DNA from: Mugil cephalus
Taxonomy: Eukaryota > Chordata > Actinopteri > Mugiliformes > Mugilidae
Direction of reading: 5' to 3'
Assembly (NCBI RefSeq): GCF_022458985.1
Contig: NC_061771.1
Coordinates: forward strand, 22,269,501 to 22,333,500
Length of the DNA stretch: 64,000 bases
Within the stretch, counting starts at the first letter, position 1, and each line of letters begins with the position of its first letter. The notes under the pieces are model-generated. The model did no database searches, was not told the DNA's origin, and saw only the letters and a program-made list of their open reading frames with translations. The translations under genes were made by a program, and so were the position numbers. Below are positions 48,181 through 59,639 of the stretch, in pieces.

Positions 48181-50050
48181 GAGGAACTGTCACAGAACAT
48201 TCACTTTGTGGATTTCAAGTTGGGACACTTTTTTCTACTGAACGGCTTCATTTGATCCCCAGAAACTTGCTTCAGTACGATGTTTGTCTGCGTTTTTCTC
48301 TTGGCTGTTCTGCATGTCCACCATGTGTCCAGCTGTGGTGAGTACAGAGTTGTCACCTTTATTGTCTTGAGTCTATTCTGTGTACAACGTACTCAGAGAT
48401 TTACTTTGTAGTGTTTGCCTCGAAGACCATCGTCTTACAGCTCATGTATGTTTATTTTTTTCTGCACTTCCTTTGGGTATTATTTCTCCCGTGACAAATT
48501 TAGTAGTCATTAGCAGATGGTGACGACTCTACATCTTGAAAAAGAATAATTGGTGAAATCAGTGAAGATCAGATCTTTGTTACCGGCATTGAGATGCATG
48601 GATGAGTGCTACAGTATACAGTGTTAAGCATGTACATGTATATTTTGTTGGGGTATTGTGTACAACACGTAGACTACATACACTATGATATACATACTGT
48701 ACATTAGAGCAGGGGAGATGTTTCAGTCTGTGGATTTAGTCGTACTTATACTACCAAGGAACTAATAAAAATCATATCAGATATGAGGTATAAAAACATT
48801 TTGTTGTTTATCTTACAGAGTACAACTGTACAGATAAACCTGTGTTCACTCCATCCAGTCTGGTAGTGAAGTATGGAGACCCGACCAATGCTACATGTGT
48901 TGCTTGTAATAACTCCTGCCAGCACCCTGGTTTGGAAAAACCTCAGGGAGAGGTAACAGAAAATGGAACTACGTTGGTGTGGACCGTTGACAGAATAACT
49001 GAATGGGACTCAACTCTGACGTGTTATTACACTGGTGATGAACAGTGTTGTACTGACCTGGATTTAACTGTACTGTAAAAAAAAAAAAATATCTTAAAAA
49101 AAAAACGGTAAATTTCTGGCAGCAGGGGTGCCATAAAAATACCGTAAAATAACGGAAAATTACTTTCTCATATAAATACAGTTATTTTCCATAATTAAAA
49201 TACAGTTTGTACTTGTTATTTTAACAAGATTTGCCGTATTTTCGGGTTGTTTTAACGTTTAATTAGAAACATTTCACATTTTAAAACAGTTAAATCACCT
49301 AGAAATATGGTAAATAATAATGCTTACACTTACAGAAATGTGCTGTTATTAATCGGTTTTAATGACATTTTATGGGAAGAGATTGTATAATAATTTATAT
49401 TTGATGTAATACAACAGTATGTGGCACAAAATAATGTGATTGATCTTTCAAAATACGTCAAAAAACTGTTGCAAAACTAGATAGATTGCAAGAATTTTAA
49501 TTTTAGAAAACATCAAATGGATATTTAATTGTTTTACGTTGTTTTTAACGTTTAATTTCAAACATTTTACATTTTAAAATAATGAAATTACCCATAAAGA
49601 CGACAAATTAACATTGTAATATGAATAATAATGCTTAAAGTTGGAGAAATGTGCTCTTATTAGTTGTTTTTAATGGCATTATTTTATTTAAAAGGGCTGC
49701 AGGCCTATTAGATTAGATGTAATATAACAGTATACAACAATAATTTGATCTTTTCAAAACATGAGAAAAAATGAGACCAAGCTGAACAAGAACAGCTACA
49801 ATTTCCCATTCTCCGTATTTTTATTCAACTGTAGCAGGTAGCCATTATTAAAGCAATATTCAAAAATCTATTCAATTAAAATGACTGGTTCTGAAACAAA
49901 AAAAAACCCCAATAAAATTCAACTGAACTAGTAATGAAAGAAAAAAGTAAAAAAAAAAAATAGTTCAGTTACCAATTTACATACAAGTCACCATACATCC
50001 ACAACACTGATTAGAAACTTGATAAAACATCACTGGAAATTAATCCATAC

Positions 50051-50741
50051 CAGGGGTTGGCAACACTCAAAGAGCCATTTGGAAAGAAAACACTGGGAGC
50101 CACAAAACCCCTTTGACATCTAAAATGAAGTTACACTGCATATATATCGTTTTCACCTCTATACTAGGCCTATAGTGTGTTGCATTTATGAAATAAATAG
50201 AAAACGAAAATTGCATTATGCATACATAACGGGGATTTATCCATGGTTGGCTTATCTGGGGTCGAAAAGTTCAATAAATAGCGAGCTGGACCTGCCGGCG
50301 GGTGTCGCACGTCGGCAGTTGTGGCGTATATCTTGTGCAACAAAAAATTAAATACATTTTTTTTAATGTTAAAAGATCACCATCAATTCAAATTTAGAAT
50401 TATATTTAAAAAAACTAACGCACTAAAATAAAAATACATTTGAATTAAATACTCGACAGCAACTACTAAATGAGCTGCAATGCACTCTGGGAGTTCAGTG
50501 TTTTTTGGTTGATGTTACAACCATGAGTGTGGTGTGGCATTCAGTGTCATTCAGTTGTTGTGTAACTCTCGCTCGTTCACTGATGAATGACTAGTTGCCG
50601 CTATTCTGAGGCAGTTAGTTAGCGTGAAAAAGTGAACGGCTTTGATCAGCATCCTTGCTCTGCAGCGCTCGCTGCAGAAAGCTGTAACAGAGGAACGAAA
50701 GAGCCGCATGCGACTCCGGAGCCGCGGGTTGCCGACCCCTG
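50051..50741. mobile_element. Non-autonomous hAT element nested in the CACTA-like element
   Basis: Termini CAGGGGTTGGCAACACTC and GGGTTGCCGACCCCTG are inverted. Flanking octamers ATCCATAC and CTCTATAC agree at 6 of 8, in line with an 8-bp hAT target duplication. 691 bp with no transposase. It lies next to the minus-strand Ser/Thr-rich exon of its host. Confidence 0.75.
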
Positions 50742-51390
50742 CTCTATACAGTTGACGAGGTGTAGTGTCCATACTTGAACTACTTGTTGATCGTAGTGAA
50801 GTTGCAGTTTCTGAGCTGTAACCACCTGAAAAGAAGGCAGAAAATATTCGCTGTTATTAATAATATAGTTAGCTGTTATTAAATAATAACAGCTAATACC
50901 AGTTTAAGAGGCAGGACCAGGATAAAGGTGCAAGAAGATACAGCCTTTTCCAACACCACAGCAGTCACACGAGTCCCACTATAGATGACACCGTTGCTTT
51001 GGGACAGACAAGCTTGCAAGATCTCAACATAACACACTACAAAGAAAATACACACCAGACTGACTATACATGGGAACTAAATGAACAACATATTGTTGTT
51101 GGGGGAACTATTGCTACTGTTGGATACAAAAGTCATTTTTTTCTGTACATTGTGATAAAGTATCCTGTGTTCATCCCATAATCCCATCCCATCATTAGTT
51201 GTGTGTCATTTGCTACCGAATCAGAATCTAGAGAAGATAGACCCAACTGATGATACTGATTTATAAGCATACTGTCAATTCACTGCTGCTGATTGTACTA
51301 TATTACACTAAGTTACAGGTAGATTATGTTATTTTTCAGCCCATCTAACCCAAAAGAGTAATTGTGTGCAACAGATGCATGTACTCACCA

Positions 51391-51505
51391 GAGAGGGGCA
51401 TCTGGTCAGACTGTGTTACTGGACTTGTAGTGGTACTGGTACTGGCTCTGCTCAACTGTTGGTTGCTCTGGCTGCTTGGAGGACTGTCCAAGACATGTTG
51501 TTGGC
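51391..51505 (-). CDS. Ser/Thr/Gln-rich linker exon of the CACTA-encoded antisense gene
   Basis: The minus strand reads QQHVLDSPPSSQSNQQL and TSTTTSPVTQSDQMPLS, ending at a GTGAGT donor. A similar exon fragment (SSETATSLRSTSSSSSMDTT) lies at about 50,750-50,825, interrupted by the nested hAT. Splice limits are approximate. Confidence 0.4.
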
Positions 51506-51872
51506 CTTATTAAAGGACAGATAGTAGTAATATTTAAACACAGACATCACATAGCTCATTCTGGGTATATTATTACCTAACATAATTATATCCTCAGTAG
51601 CCATTGGTATATTTTAAACTGTTCCTTTCTCAATATAATGCAGTACACCACCACTAAGACCCACTATGAAATCAATGATGAACAAGGTGTAGTGTATAGT
51701 CATCACCTTTTTCAAAACATCAACAAAAATGTAGAGAAGATTCTTTGAAGTATAATTCATAGTAGAACTGCTGTATTGGACTGCATTGATTAGTACAGGT
51801 GGACCTAATAAGTAGATTATGCACATTTTTTTAATGTGAAAGTTTATCTGTACAAATTGAAACACATACTTG

Positions 51873-52056
51873 TCTTTTTGAGCAGTGACAGACGTTTCCT
51901 GGCTTCAACTGGTCTGAGGACAGACACAAGGTCACTCTCCTGCAGGTAGCTCAGGTCCTTAACTCCTAAACATTGCAGATGCTCCAGCAAAGGCTCAGGG
52001 TCTCTCAGTTTAGGCACTGATTTGATGAAAGACAGAAGCGGACTCTCTGCATCCAT
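51873..52056 (-). CDS. SAM-like domain exon of the CACTA-encoded antisense gene
   Basis: MDAESPLLSFIKSVPKL then LEHLQCLGVKDLSYLQESDL and PVEARKRLSLL. The helix pattern, with GVKDLSYLQESDL in the middle and a final PVEARKRL helix, resembles a sterile alpha motif. It ends at an ACAA|GTATGT donor. Probably not a host gene. Confidence 0.45.
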
Positions 52057-52240
52057 GACTGGAAGGACTAGAAGGGATGAAAAATACTGTTACTGTCAGA
52101 TTTTAATCTCTCAAACTCCAGATTACTCAGAGTCAACAGTGCTATGCTTAAGTGAAATTACTCTTGTCCCACAAAGCTTGTACACATGCGAATGGTAATA
52201 ATCTAGTTTCTGCTCAGGCTTCCAACATTTCATGCTTGTT

Positions 52241-52540
52241 TCACTTTATACAATGCAAATGCTGGCACATAGGAAACATCATGAGGTGAACAATAAAGTA
52301 TACGTGCTGGTCCTGCATCACAAGCATGAGCTGAATCCGTCTGAATTCAAGTGCCTCACCTTGGTTTAAACACAGAAAGACCTTTTTTGTACTGAGTGCC
52401 TTTCCACTGCACTTCGGTAGCTGCTCAACATTGAGTTCTTTGACTGAGGTTTCTCCTACTGTGAAGTGCACTGCTTCACTGTACAGTTCAGCATGGAAAG
52501 GAGTGGAGTTCTTAACCACCAGTTTATGCCATGAAATCAA
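52241..52540 (-). CDS. Unrecognised exon of the CACTA-encoded antisense gene
   Basis: 100-codon frame with KLVVKNSTPFHAELYSEAVH and EALEFRRIQLMLVMQDQHVY. It lies upstream of the SAM-like exon on the same strand and is probably part of the same transposon-encoded protein. The true splice ends and start are not settled. Confidence 0.35.
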   Translation of the reverse strand: MISWHKLVVKNSTPFHAELYSEAVHFTVGETSVKELNVEQLPKCSGKALSTKKVFLCLNQGEALEFRRIQLMLVMQDQHVYFIVHLMMFPMCQHLHCIK

Positions 52541-53636
52541 CTCTCACCACTTATCTGCAGAGAGAAAGAAAAAAAATGATGAATCATGAAATTTGCCAAA
52601 ATCAAAAAAAAAATGCTATTGGTTGTGAAAAAGTCGACCTAAACCGTGTTAGCAGATCTCCCCTCAATAAACTAGAAGATGATCGTTAGCTTATCCTTTA
52701 CATATTTTTCAGTATTGTTTTGAATTTCATGTTGACCACTGGTTAGTGTTGCACCAAAATTAAAATTTGAAAAACCTTGAAAAAGGTAGAGTAGGTCGCT
52801 CCTCCTATATTTGTGAGAGGCAAGAGGAAGATGAAAATATTAGTTTTAAGAAAGAGTAATTGGTTGAAGTAAACCATTACCAAATCTCAGTATCATTTAT
52901 AAAACATTTGTTCTCTCTTCTTTGGAAGAAAATACACTTAAAATGTCTCATTAGCGACACCTGCATGTGGAGGAGTAGGAGCAGTCTGGTTGGAAAGAAG
53001 ACTTTGACATTTTGACAAGTTCCATAAAATCCAGCTTCCTATCCTAGCCAGAAATCATGCCATTTCAAGACACGCAGTAAAAGTCATGGCCAAAAAACTA
53101 GTGAAAATGTAGAAGAGGGTTAATAATCGATTATTGTTCAGTGTTGCAGCTCTAAACAAATGTTGTTCCTCTTTCTCTCTGCATGTGTCAGTCAGTTCAC
53201 AAAAGTAAACGTAATGACTGTTAAGTGCTAAGCTGATGTTAGTGTAAATAAAATAAAAAGTGTGTGGTCTGGCTGACTACTAACACTCATATATATATAT
53301 ATATCTATGACTAACACTGGCAGACGCCACGTGAAGACGCCGCCGCCGGCCATTCTTTTGTCATCATAGTTAGCTAACATTTCAATTGACGACATGCTAG
53401 CGGATTCGTTTTGTAGACTGAGTAAAGTAAGAGGCATGGTGGTAAATAAAGCTAATACTACTAAGCTTCAGTTTGATACTTGCCTTCTGCCTTTGTTCTT
53501 CCTCCAGCCTCGACATTAGCTGCTTTTTGCTCCAAGTTTCTGTGACCAAATGGGAACAGCCGCGTGGTGGTTGTTGACCTTGTTAAGCGTAACGTCAAAG
53601 ACGGATGTTCAGTGTCCCAACAGCCAATGGCATATC

Positions 53637-53667
53637 TTCTTCTTCTTCTTCTTCTTCTTCTTCTTCT
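53637..53667. repeat. (TTC)n microsatellite
   Basis: About ten TTC units inside the CACTA-like element near its right end. It causes spurious poly-Glu and poly-Leu ORFs. Confidence 0.9.
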
Positions 53668-56029
53668 CCAACCGTTTCTGTCGACCAATCGAAACGGGAC
53701 CCGCGCTTTTCAAAGCACGCACCCCAATGACATGTCGCGTTCATGTTTTTTCTTTTCTGTTTGTGCAGGGAGACGTTGCAGCAGTAAAATGTCTCCTGAC
53801 TACACGTGTTTTGTTCAGACATGCTGTGAAATAATTCAAGACGTTGTGATTTCTTTTTGTAAAAGAACAAAAATATCATGTTTTCATACGTAATTTCACA
53901 GCTACAATGATTTCATGATATTTTAGATTTGATATGTAAAATCACAGTCTCTTTTCGTTGATTGTCCAGATTGTTTCTGTATTTTAAAAATACAGAAATA
54001 ATCTGTAAAAATAAACAATAAAATTTCATATATTACAATTATTACAGTGTGTCTACCGTAACTAAACACTTTTAAGATTGATGGTTTTATCATTTATAGT
54101 CAGAATTTAATCTCTTTATTAGCTCAGATTAACAGTAGTTACAGGGATTTATAGTCTCTAGTTTGCTTTGTGTGTCTCTACATCTTTGTCTTCATCCTTG
54201 TCTCCTCAGAGCCTCCAGAACATGTGTCCATCAGCTTTGTAAATCACACTGAGCCGATGGTTGAGGGTCATCAGTACCAGCTGCAGTGTACCGTGGAGAA
54301 CGTAGCTCCTGTTAAACACCTTGTTGTGACCTTCTACAGAGGAGAGACAGTCCTGGATCAACCTCAGTCTAAAAGTAGTAAAAACTATAAACCAATGACT
54401 GAAACCTTTACTGTGAACATCACTGCTAGTAAAGAAGATAACGGAGCTCAGTTCTGGTGTGAAGCCAAGCTAGAACTGGGACCTGAAGGACCACAGCGCC
54501 CTCCAGTGGTGAAATCAGAAAACATCACCCCTACAGTCAACTGTGAGTCTGATAAGAAAAAAAAAATGACACTAAAATTTCAATAATCGCTCAGTGGCAT
54601 GGAAACACCTTTCAACAAACACAGTACATGGGATCAGACGGCCAAGCTGACGCTGTGGTCAGGCTTCTGTCTTCTTTAGCCATCCGTTTGACACACGGGC
54701 GTTACGCTCTCTTTAAACTTCTTGATGATGATAATAAACTTTCATATCTGTACTTAGAACTTTCTAGCATAGCTTAGCATAGACTGAAAACAGTAGCACA
54801 GGGCTTGACTGGTGTCATCCTGCAAGAACAGAAAAGTTAAAGGCTGGAGCGTGACCAAGATGTCCATGGCGACGTGTCAACTTTTAAAATAATTACAATT
54901 TCCAACAGGTTGTGTATTCAAGATTCAAGAAGCTTAAACTGGGCAATGAAATTCTTACTTTGCGAGTTCCCTCCACACAGCTAAAATAAACATAATAATA
55001 AACTATAGTAAAATGATAAATAAACACATGTCCTGCGGGCCAAACTTCTGTTCCTAATTTGTCCACTGTTTTAATCAGAGAAGTGGACAGAACACAAGAC
55101 TGAGACCCAGGACTAAACAGCAGACAGGAACGGGCCCAAACTACACTAAAACATTTTATTAAATGTAAACACTCCCAATTTACTTTTTCTTTTTTACTCT
55201 AAAACAAATGAAAACAGGTTATTTACAGGTTACTATGCCATAATGTTACTGGCCCGGCCCACTTCAGATCAAACTGGGCTGTACGTGACCAACTAAAATG
55301 ACACACCTGGTCTAACAGGATGTGTTTTGTCAGGCTGCTGAACGCTCAGGTCGACTGTAGTATTATTATTATTGTTGTTGTGTGTTATTATTATACAGTG
55401 TGTTTTATGCTTCTGTTCTCTGCTCTTGTTTAACAATATGACTGCACAGTTCATTTTCTGCTTCAGCTCAATGACGTCAGTCTAATTAGTCTCCTAAGCT
55501 CACCTGGAAACCTCAAGTTATGAATAATGTGAATCCTCTGTAATACCGATATTTACTGTATCCACTAGATGGCATCAGCTTGTTGGTGGACGTAGCTTTC
55601 ATGTTTGTGCATATGCTGAATATTTTGTAATAAGCGATGAGTTAGAGTGTCTTTATTTTCTAGATAACAGCAATCTATCTGTCTGGTGATGTCAACTGTA
55701 TAGTGTTGACTGTTTAGTTAAAGGGGAAAAAAAGAACCAAAAAAGTAAAAGAAGAGGTGTTTCTGTTGTCTATCTTTGTGAGTGTCTGTGTGTGTACATT
55801 TATTAGGACCTTTACAGAAAGTGAGAACCCCCACTCACTCGCCAAAACATTAGGTCCACAGGTGATTTCGCCAACGTGTTGATATCAAAAGCTGTCATCA
55901 TTCAGACAGAAGTACAACTATGGTGTCAGGTCAGTGTTCTTCTGCTCTCCTGAGGACACGTCTCCAAGATGCAGCTTTATTTTATTTTTTTAAGTTCATC
56001 TGAGTTAATAGAGACGTTGTGAATAAAGT

Positions 56030-56375
56030 CTTTATAAAGTCTAAAAAGTCTAAATAAAGGCTTTAAGTGGAGAGTAAAAAAAACGGAATGTGGGTATTGT
56101 GTTGAGACTCACAGAGAACAAATAAGAGACATTTACAGGGCGTGACGGCTCACATTGGCCATATCAAGACTTCTAGGAAATGATAATAACAATCCGCTGG
56201 GAAGTCAAGGAATGTCCTGTGGCTCTGATCTGTTTCAGCACAAAACGTCACAAAGCTTCAGGGTGATTTTACTTGTGTGTATAATCACCAAAAGACCTGT
56301 TGATGTTATGGATCCATACATCCTAATGACTGATGAATGTGTGTGTGTCAAACCAGTGTGTTCGCCTTAACCCCA
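56030..56375 (+). repeat. Array upstream module before G6
   Basis: Copy of the block described at 42,251. It starts in TAAAGTCTAAAAAGTCTAAA, passes through GGAATGTCCTGTGGCTCTG, and ends in TGTTCGCCTTAACCCCAGC. The preceding 55,434-56,029 is the 3' flank of G5. Confidence 0.65.
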
Positions 56376-56624
56376 GCAGGCTACAATGAAAAAAGTGCAC
56401 TGAATACGTACAGTCAAACAATCAGTGCAGCTCCAGTCAGTGATTATTTGATTCATTCATTTCCTTTCACCTGTCAGTGGCTGTAATGTCAGGCCTGATC
56501 GGTGACCTGTGTGATTGAACGTAATCCAATGCAACTATTCTAACACAAAGTCTATCACATGTTTACAGTGGGAGAGGAGACAGACTTGTCCTGCTTCTGG
56601 TCGCCTGACAATTCACTGGCACAC

Positions 56625-56725
56625 TTTCACTTTCATGTGTTAGCAGCTTCGATGACATGGCTGGAAAAAAAAACAGAGGATGGGTGTGTAAAAACATGGT
56701 GCATTGCTCTGCACAACATAAAAGG
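56625..56725 (+). promoter_or_regulatory. G6 promoter: double TTTC (ISRE-like) and TATA-like box
   Basis: TTTCACTTTC at 56,625-56,634 and CATAAAAGG at 56,717-56,725, 109 bp before the ATG. This is the only complete gene in the window that also keeps the consensus TATA form. Confidence 0.5.
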
Positions 56726-56825
56726 AGGAACTGTCACAGAGCATTCACTTTCTTAAATTTCAAGTTGGGACACTTTTTTTCTACCGAACGGCTTCATTTG
56801 ATCCCCAGAAACTTACTTTAGTACG

Positions 56826-58804
56826 ATGTTTGTCTGCGTTTTTCTCTTGGCTGTTCTGCATGTCCACCATGTGTCCAGCTGTGGTGAGTACAAAATTAAA
56901 CCACTGTCACTTTTATCGTCTATTGCAGCGTGTTCGACAAATTTAGTAGTTAGTAACTGGCAGCTGGTGACTGTTCTAAATTTCGAAAAAGAATAATTGG
57001 TGAAATCAGTGAAGATCAGATCTTTGTTAACTGACAGAGATGCATGGATGAGTGCTACAGTATACAGTGTTAAGCATGTACATGTATATTTTGTTTGGCT
57101 ATTGTGTACAACACGTAGACTACATACACTATGATATACATACTGTACATTAGAGCAGGGGAGATGTTTCAGTCTGTGGATTTAGTCGTACTTATACTAC
57201 CAAGGAACTAATAGAAAACATGTCAGATATGACGTATAAATACATTTGTTTATTTTACAGATTACAACTGTACAGATAAACCTGTGTTCACTCCATCCAG
57301 TCTGGTAGTGAAGTATGGAGACCCGACCTCTGCTACATGTGTTGCTTGTAATAAATCCTGCCAGTACACTGGTTTGGTAAAACCTCAGGGAGTGGTAACA
57401 AAAAATGGAACTACGTTGGTGTGGACCGTTGACAGAATAACTGAATGGGACTTAACTCCGACGTGTTTTTACAACACTGATGATGACAAACAGTGTTGTA
57501 CTGACCTGAATGTAACTGTCTACCGTAAGTAAACTTGACCAAAACACTTTTAACATTGATGGTTTTATCATTCAGAGTCAGAATTTATTCTCTTTATTAG
57601 CTCAGATTAACAGTAGTTACAGGGATTTATAGTCTCTAGTTTGCTTTGTGTGTCTCTCTACATCTTTGTCTCCATCCTTGTCTCCTCAGAGCCTCCAGAA
57701 CATGTGTCCATCAGCTTTGTCCATCACACTGGGCCGATGGTTGAGGGTCATCAGTACCAGCTGCAGTGTACCGTGGAGAACGTAGCTCCTGTTAAACACC
57801 TTGTTGTGACCTTCTACAGAGGAGAGACAGTCCTGGATCAACCTCAGTCTAAAAGTAGTGAACCCTATAAACCAGTGACTGAAACCTTCACTCTGAACAT
57901 CAACGCTAGTAAAGAAGATAATGGAGCTCAGTTCTGGTGTGAAGCCAAACTAGAACTGGGACCTGAAGGACCACAACCCCCTCCAGTGGTGAAATCAGAA
58001 AACATCGCTGCTACTGTCAACTGTGAGTCTGAAAAGAGAAATCAACACTTAAATTTAGATATGATGGATGGAAACATCTTCCAACAAACACAGCACATGG
58101 GATCAGACGGCCGTTACACTCTCTTTAAACTGCTCGATAATGATAAAACTCTCATGTGTGTACATGTCTGAGCAGGTTGTGCATTCCAGATTCAAGAAGC
58201 TTAAACTGGGCAATGATATTCTTACTTTGTGTGTTCCCTTCACTCAGCTAAAATAAACTTATTCTAGGCATAGAAGAATGAAATATATATATATAATATT
58301 AATTTGTGCATAAATGACAGAAGAACTGCAAGATGTCCACGGTGACGTGTCAACATTTAAAATAATTACAGTTTCCAACAGGTTTCCGATTCAAGATTCA
58401 AGAAGCTTAAACTGGGCAATGAAATTCTTACTTTGCGAGTTCCCTCCACACAGCTAAACCATAATGTTACTGGCCTGGCCCACTTCAGATCAAACTGGGC
58501 TGTACGTGACCAACTAAAATGACACACCTGGTCTAACAGGATGTGTTTTGTCAGGCTGCTGAACGCTCAGGTCGACTGTACTATTATTATTATTATACAT
58601 TATACATTATTAATGTATCATTAGTATCCATGGCTGCTTTGTGCCTCATCCAAAGCTGCGGATTAACAAGCTTTAACTGTCTGTGTGTTCACAGATACGG
58701 AGCCAACCTCAGCAGCAACGACTATGATGACATCTACCAACAGCCTAACATCACTTTACAGATCCACAGTGTGTTTTATGCTTCTGTTCTCTGCTATTTT
58801 TTAA
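56826..58804 (+). CDS. G6: ICAM-like two-Ig-domain protein with short stalk and GPI-type tail, complete
   Basis: Compact copy: exons 56,826-56,883, 57,261-57,524, 57,690-58,022 and 58,695-58,804. These give 765 nt and 254 residues, all introns phase 1 with GT-AG borders. Domain 1 (about 20-107) has one extra Asp (NTDDDKQCC) relative to G4, and GLVKPQG with Val where ICAM has its integrin-contact Glu (codon 57,377-57,379). Domain 2 (about 108-218) differs from G4 at few positions (DQPQSKSSEPY). The tail reads YTEPTSAATTMM, then LYRSTVCFMLLFSAIF and stop, probably a GPI signal. It is the best candidate for a functional gene of the array: intact frame, TATA-like box, no insertions. Alternative reading: a secreted or VCAM-like Ig receptor rather than a true ICAM orthologue. 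Confidence 0.78.
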
Positions 58805-59600
58805 CAATATGACTGCACAGTTCATTTTCCGCTTCAGCTCAATGATGTCAGTCTAATTAGTCTCCTAAGCTCACCTGGAAACCTCAAGTTATGAATAATG
58901 TGAATCCTCTGTAATACCACTAGATAACATCAGCTTGTTGGTGGACGTAGCTTTCATGTTTGTGCATATGCTGAATATTTTGCAATAACCGATGAGTTAG
59001 AGTGTCTTTATTTTCTAGATAACAGCAATCTATCTGTCTGGTGATGTCAACTGTATAGTGTTGACTGTTTTTTCATGTAGCATCTTAGCATGCTAATATG
59101 TATGTCAGATATTGGACAAACACATGCCATCTGTGCAGGTTTTACCAAACTGGTAGTTACATTTACATGATAAAAACAACTTTTAACAATGTATTGTACC
59201 AAGTTAAAGAAAAAAAAAAGAACCAAAAAAGGTAAAAGAAGATGTGTTTCTGTTGTCTATCTTTGTGGGTGTCTGTGTGTGTACATTTGTTAGGACCTTT
59301 ACAGAAAGTGAGAACCCCCACTCACTCGCCAGAACATTAGGTCCACAGGTGATTTCACCCACGCGCTGATATCAGAAGCTGTCATCATTCATACAGAACT
59401 ACAACTATGGTGTCAGGTCAGTGTTGTTCTGCTCCCCTGAGGACACGTCTCCAAGATGCAGCTTTTTATTTAAGTTCATCTGAGTTAATCTAAGCTAATA
59501 GAGACATTTTGGATAAAGTCAAAAATAATCAAACTCCAAATCACTTAAATTATCAATAAATATTTTACAGTAACTCATAGAAAGAAAAATCACCAGAGGT
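58805..59600 (+). other. 3' flank of G6
   Basis: Family downstream sequence with AACATTAGGTCCACAGGTGA and TATGGTGTCAGGTCAGTGTT, as in 55,440-55,970 and 27,240-27,860. No gene is seen. Confidence 0.6.
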
Positions 59601-59639
59601 TGAGGTGCTAATAAAAGTTTCCTCACTGAACATCCTTTC

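Larger units (their letters stand above)
49071..54049. mobile_element. CACTA/EnSpm-like DNA transposon, about 4.98 kb
   Basis: Ends TACTGTAAAA (C in the sister copy at 63,937) and TTATTACAGTG, that is CACTGTAA inverted termini, flanked by a TG duplication at 49,069-49,070 and 54,050-54,051. The uninterrupted exon in G4 and G6 shows the empty site. Sub-terminal regions are dense in TACAG/CTGTA and ACCGTAAAATAACGG-type motifs. The minus strand carries exons of a multi-domain protein. No full transposase was recognised, so it may be non-autonomous. It hosts a nested hAT MITE. Confidence 0.75.
48280..55433 (+). pseudogene. G5: ICAM-like gene split by a CACTA-like element
   Basis: Signal exon 48,280-48,337 and domain-1 exon from 48,819. 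It carries GLEKPQG with Glu at codon 48,935-48,937. The exon is interrupted after AACTG (49,070), and the first codons of the insertion give TVL then stop. The rest of the exon (TCTACC and a GTAACT donor) resumes at 54,052. Domain-2 exon 54,210-54,542 is intact, with changes such as KNYKPMTETFTVNITASK. The tail exon has lost its stalk. A new ATTATTATACAG acceptor directly precedes 55,399-55,433, which still reads LCFMLLFSALV in frame. A truncated signal plus domain-1 product is possible. A full protein would need the whole element removed. Confidence 0.8.

Noticed and set aside
53595-53879. Minus ORF with poly-Glu near 53.6 kb
   Set aside because: Generated by the TTC microsatellite within the CACTA-like element.
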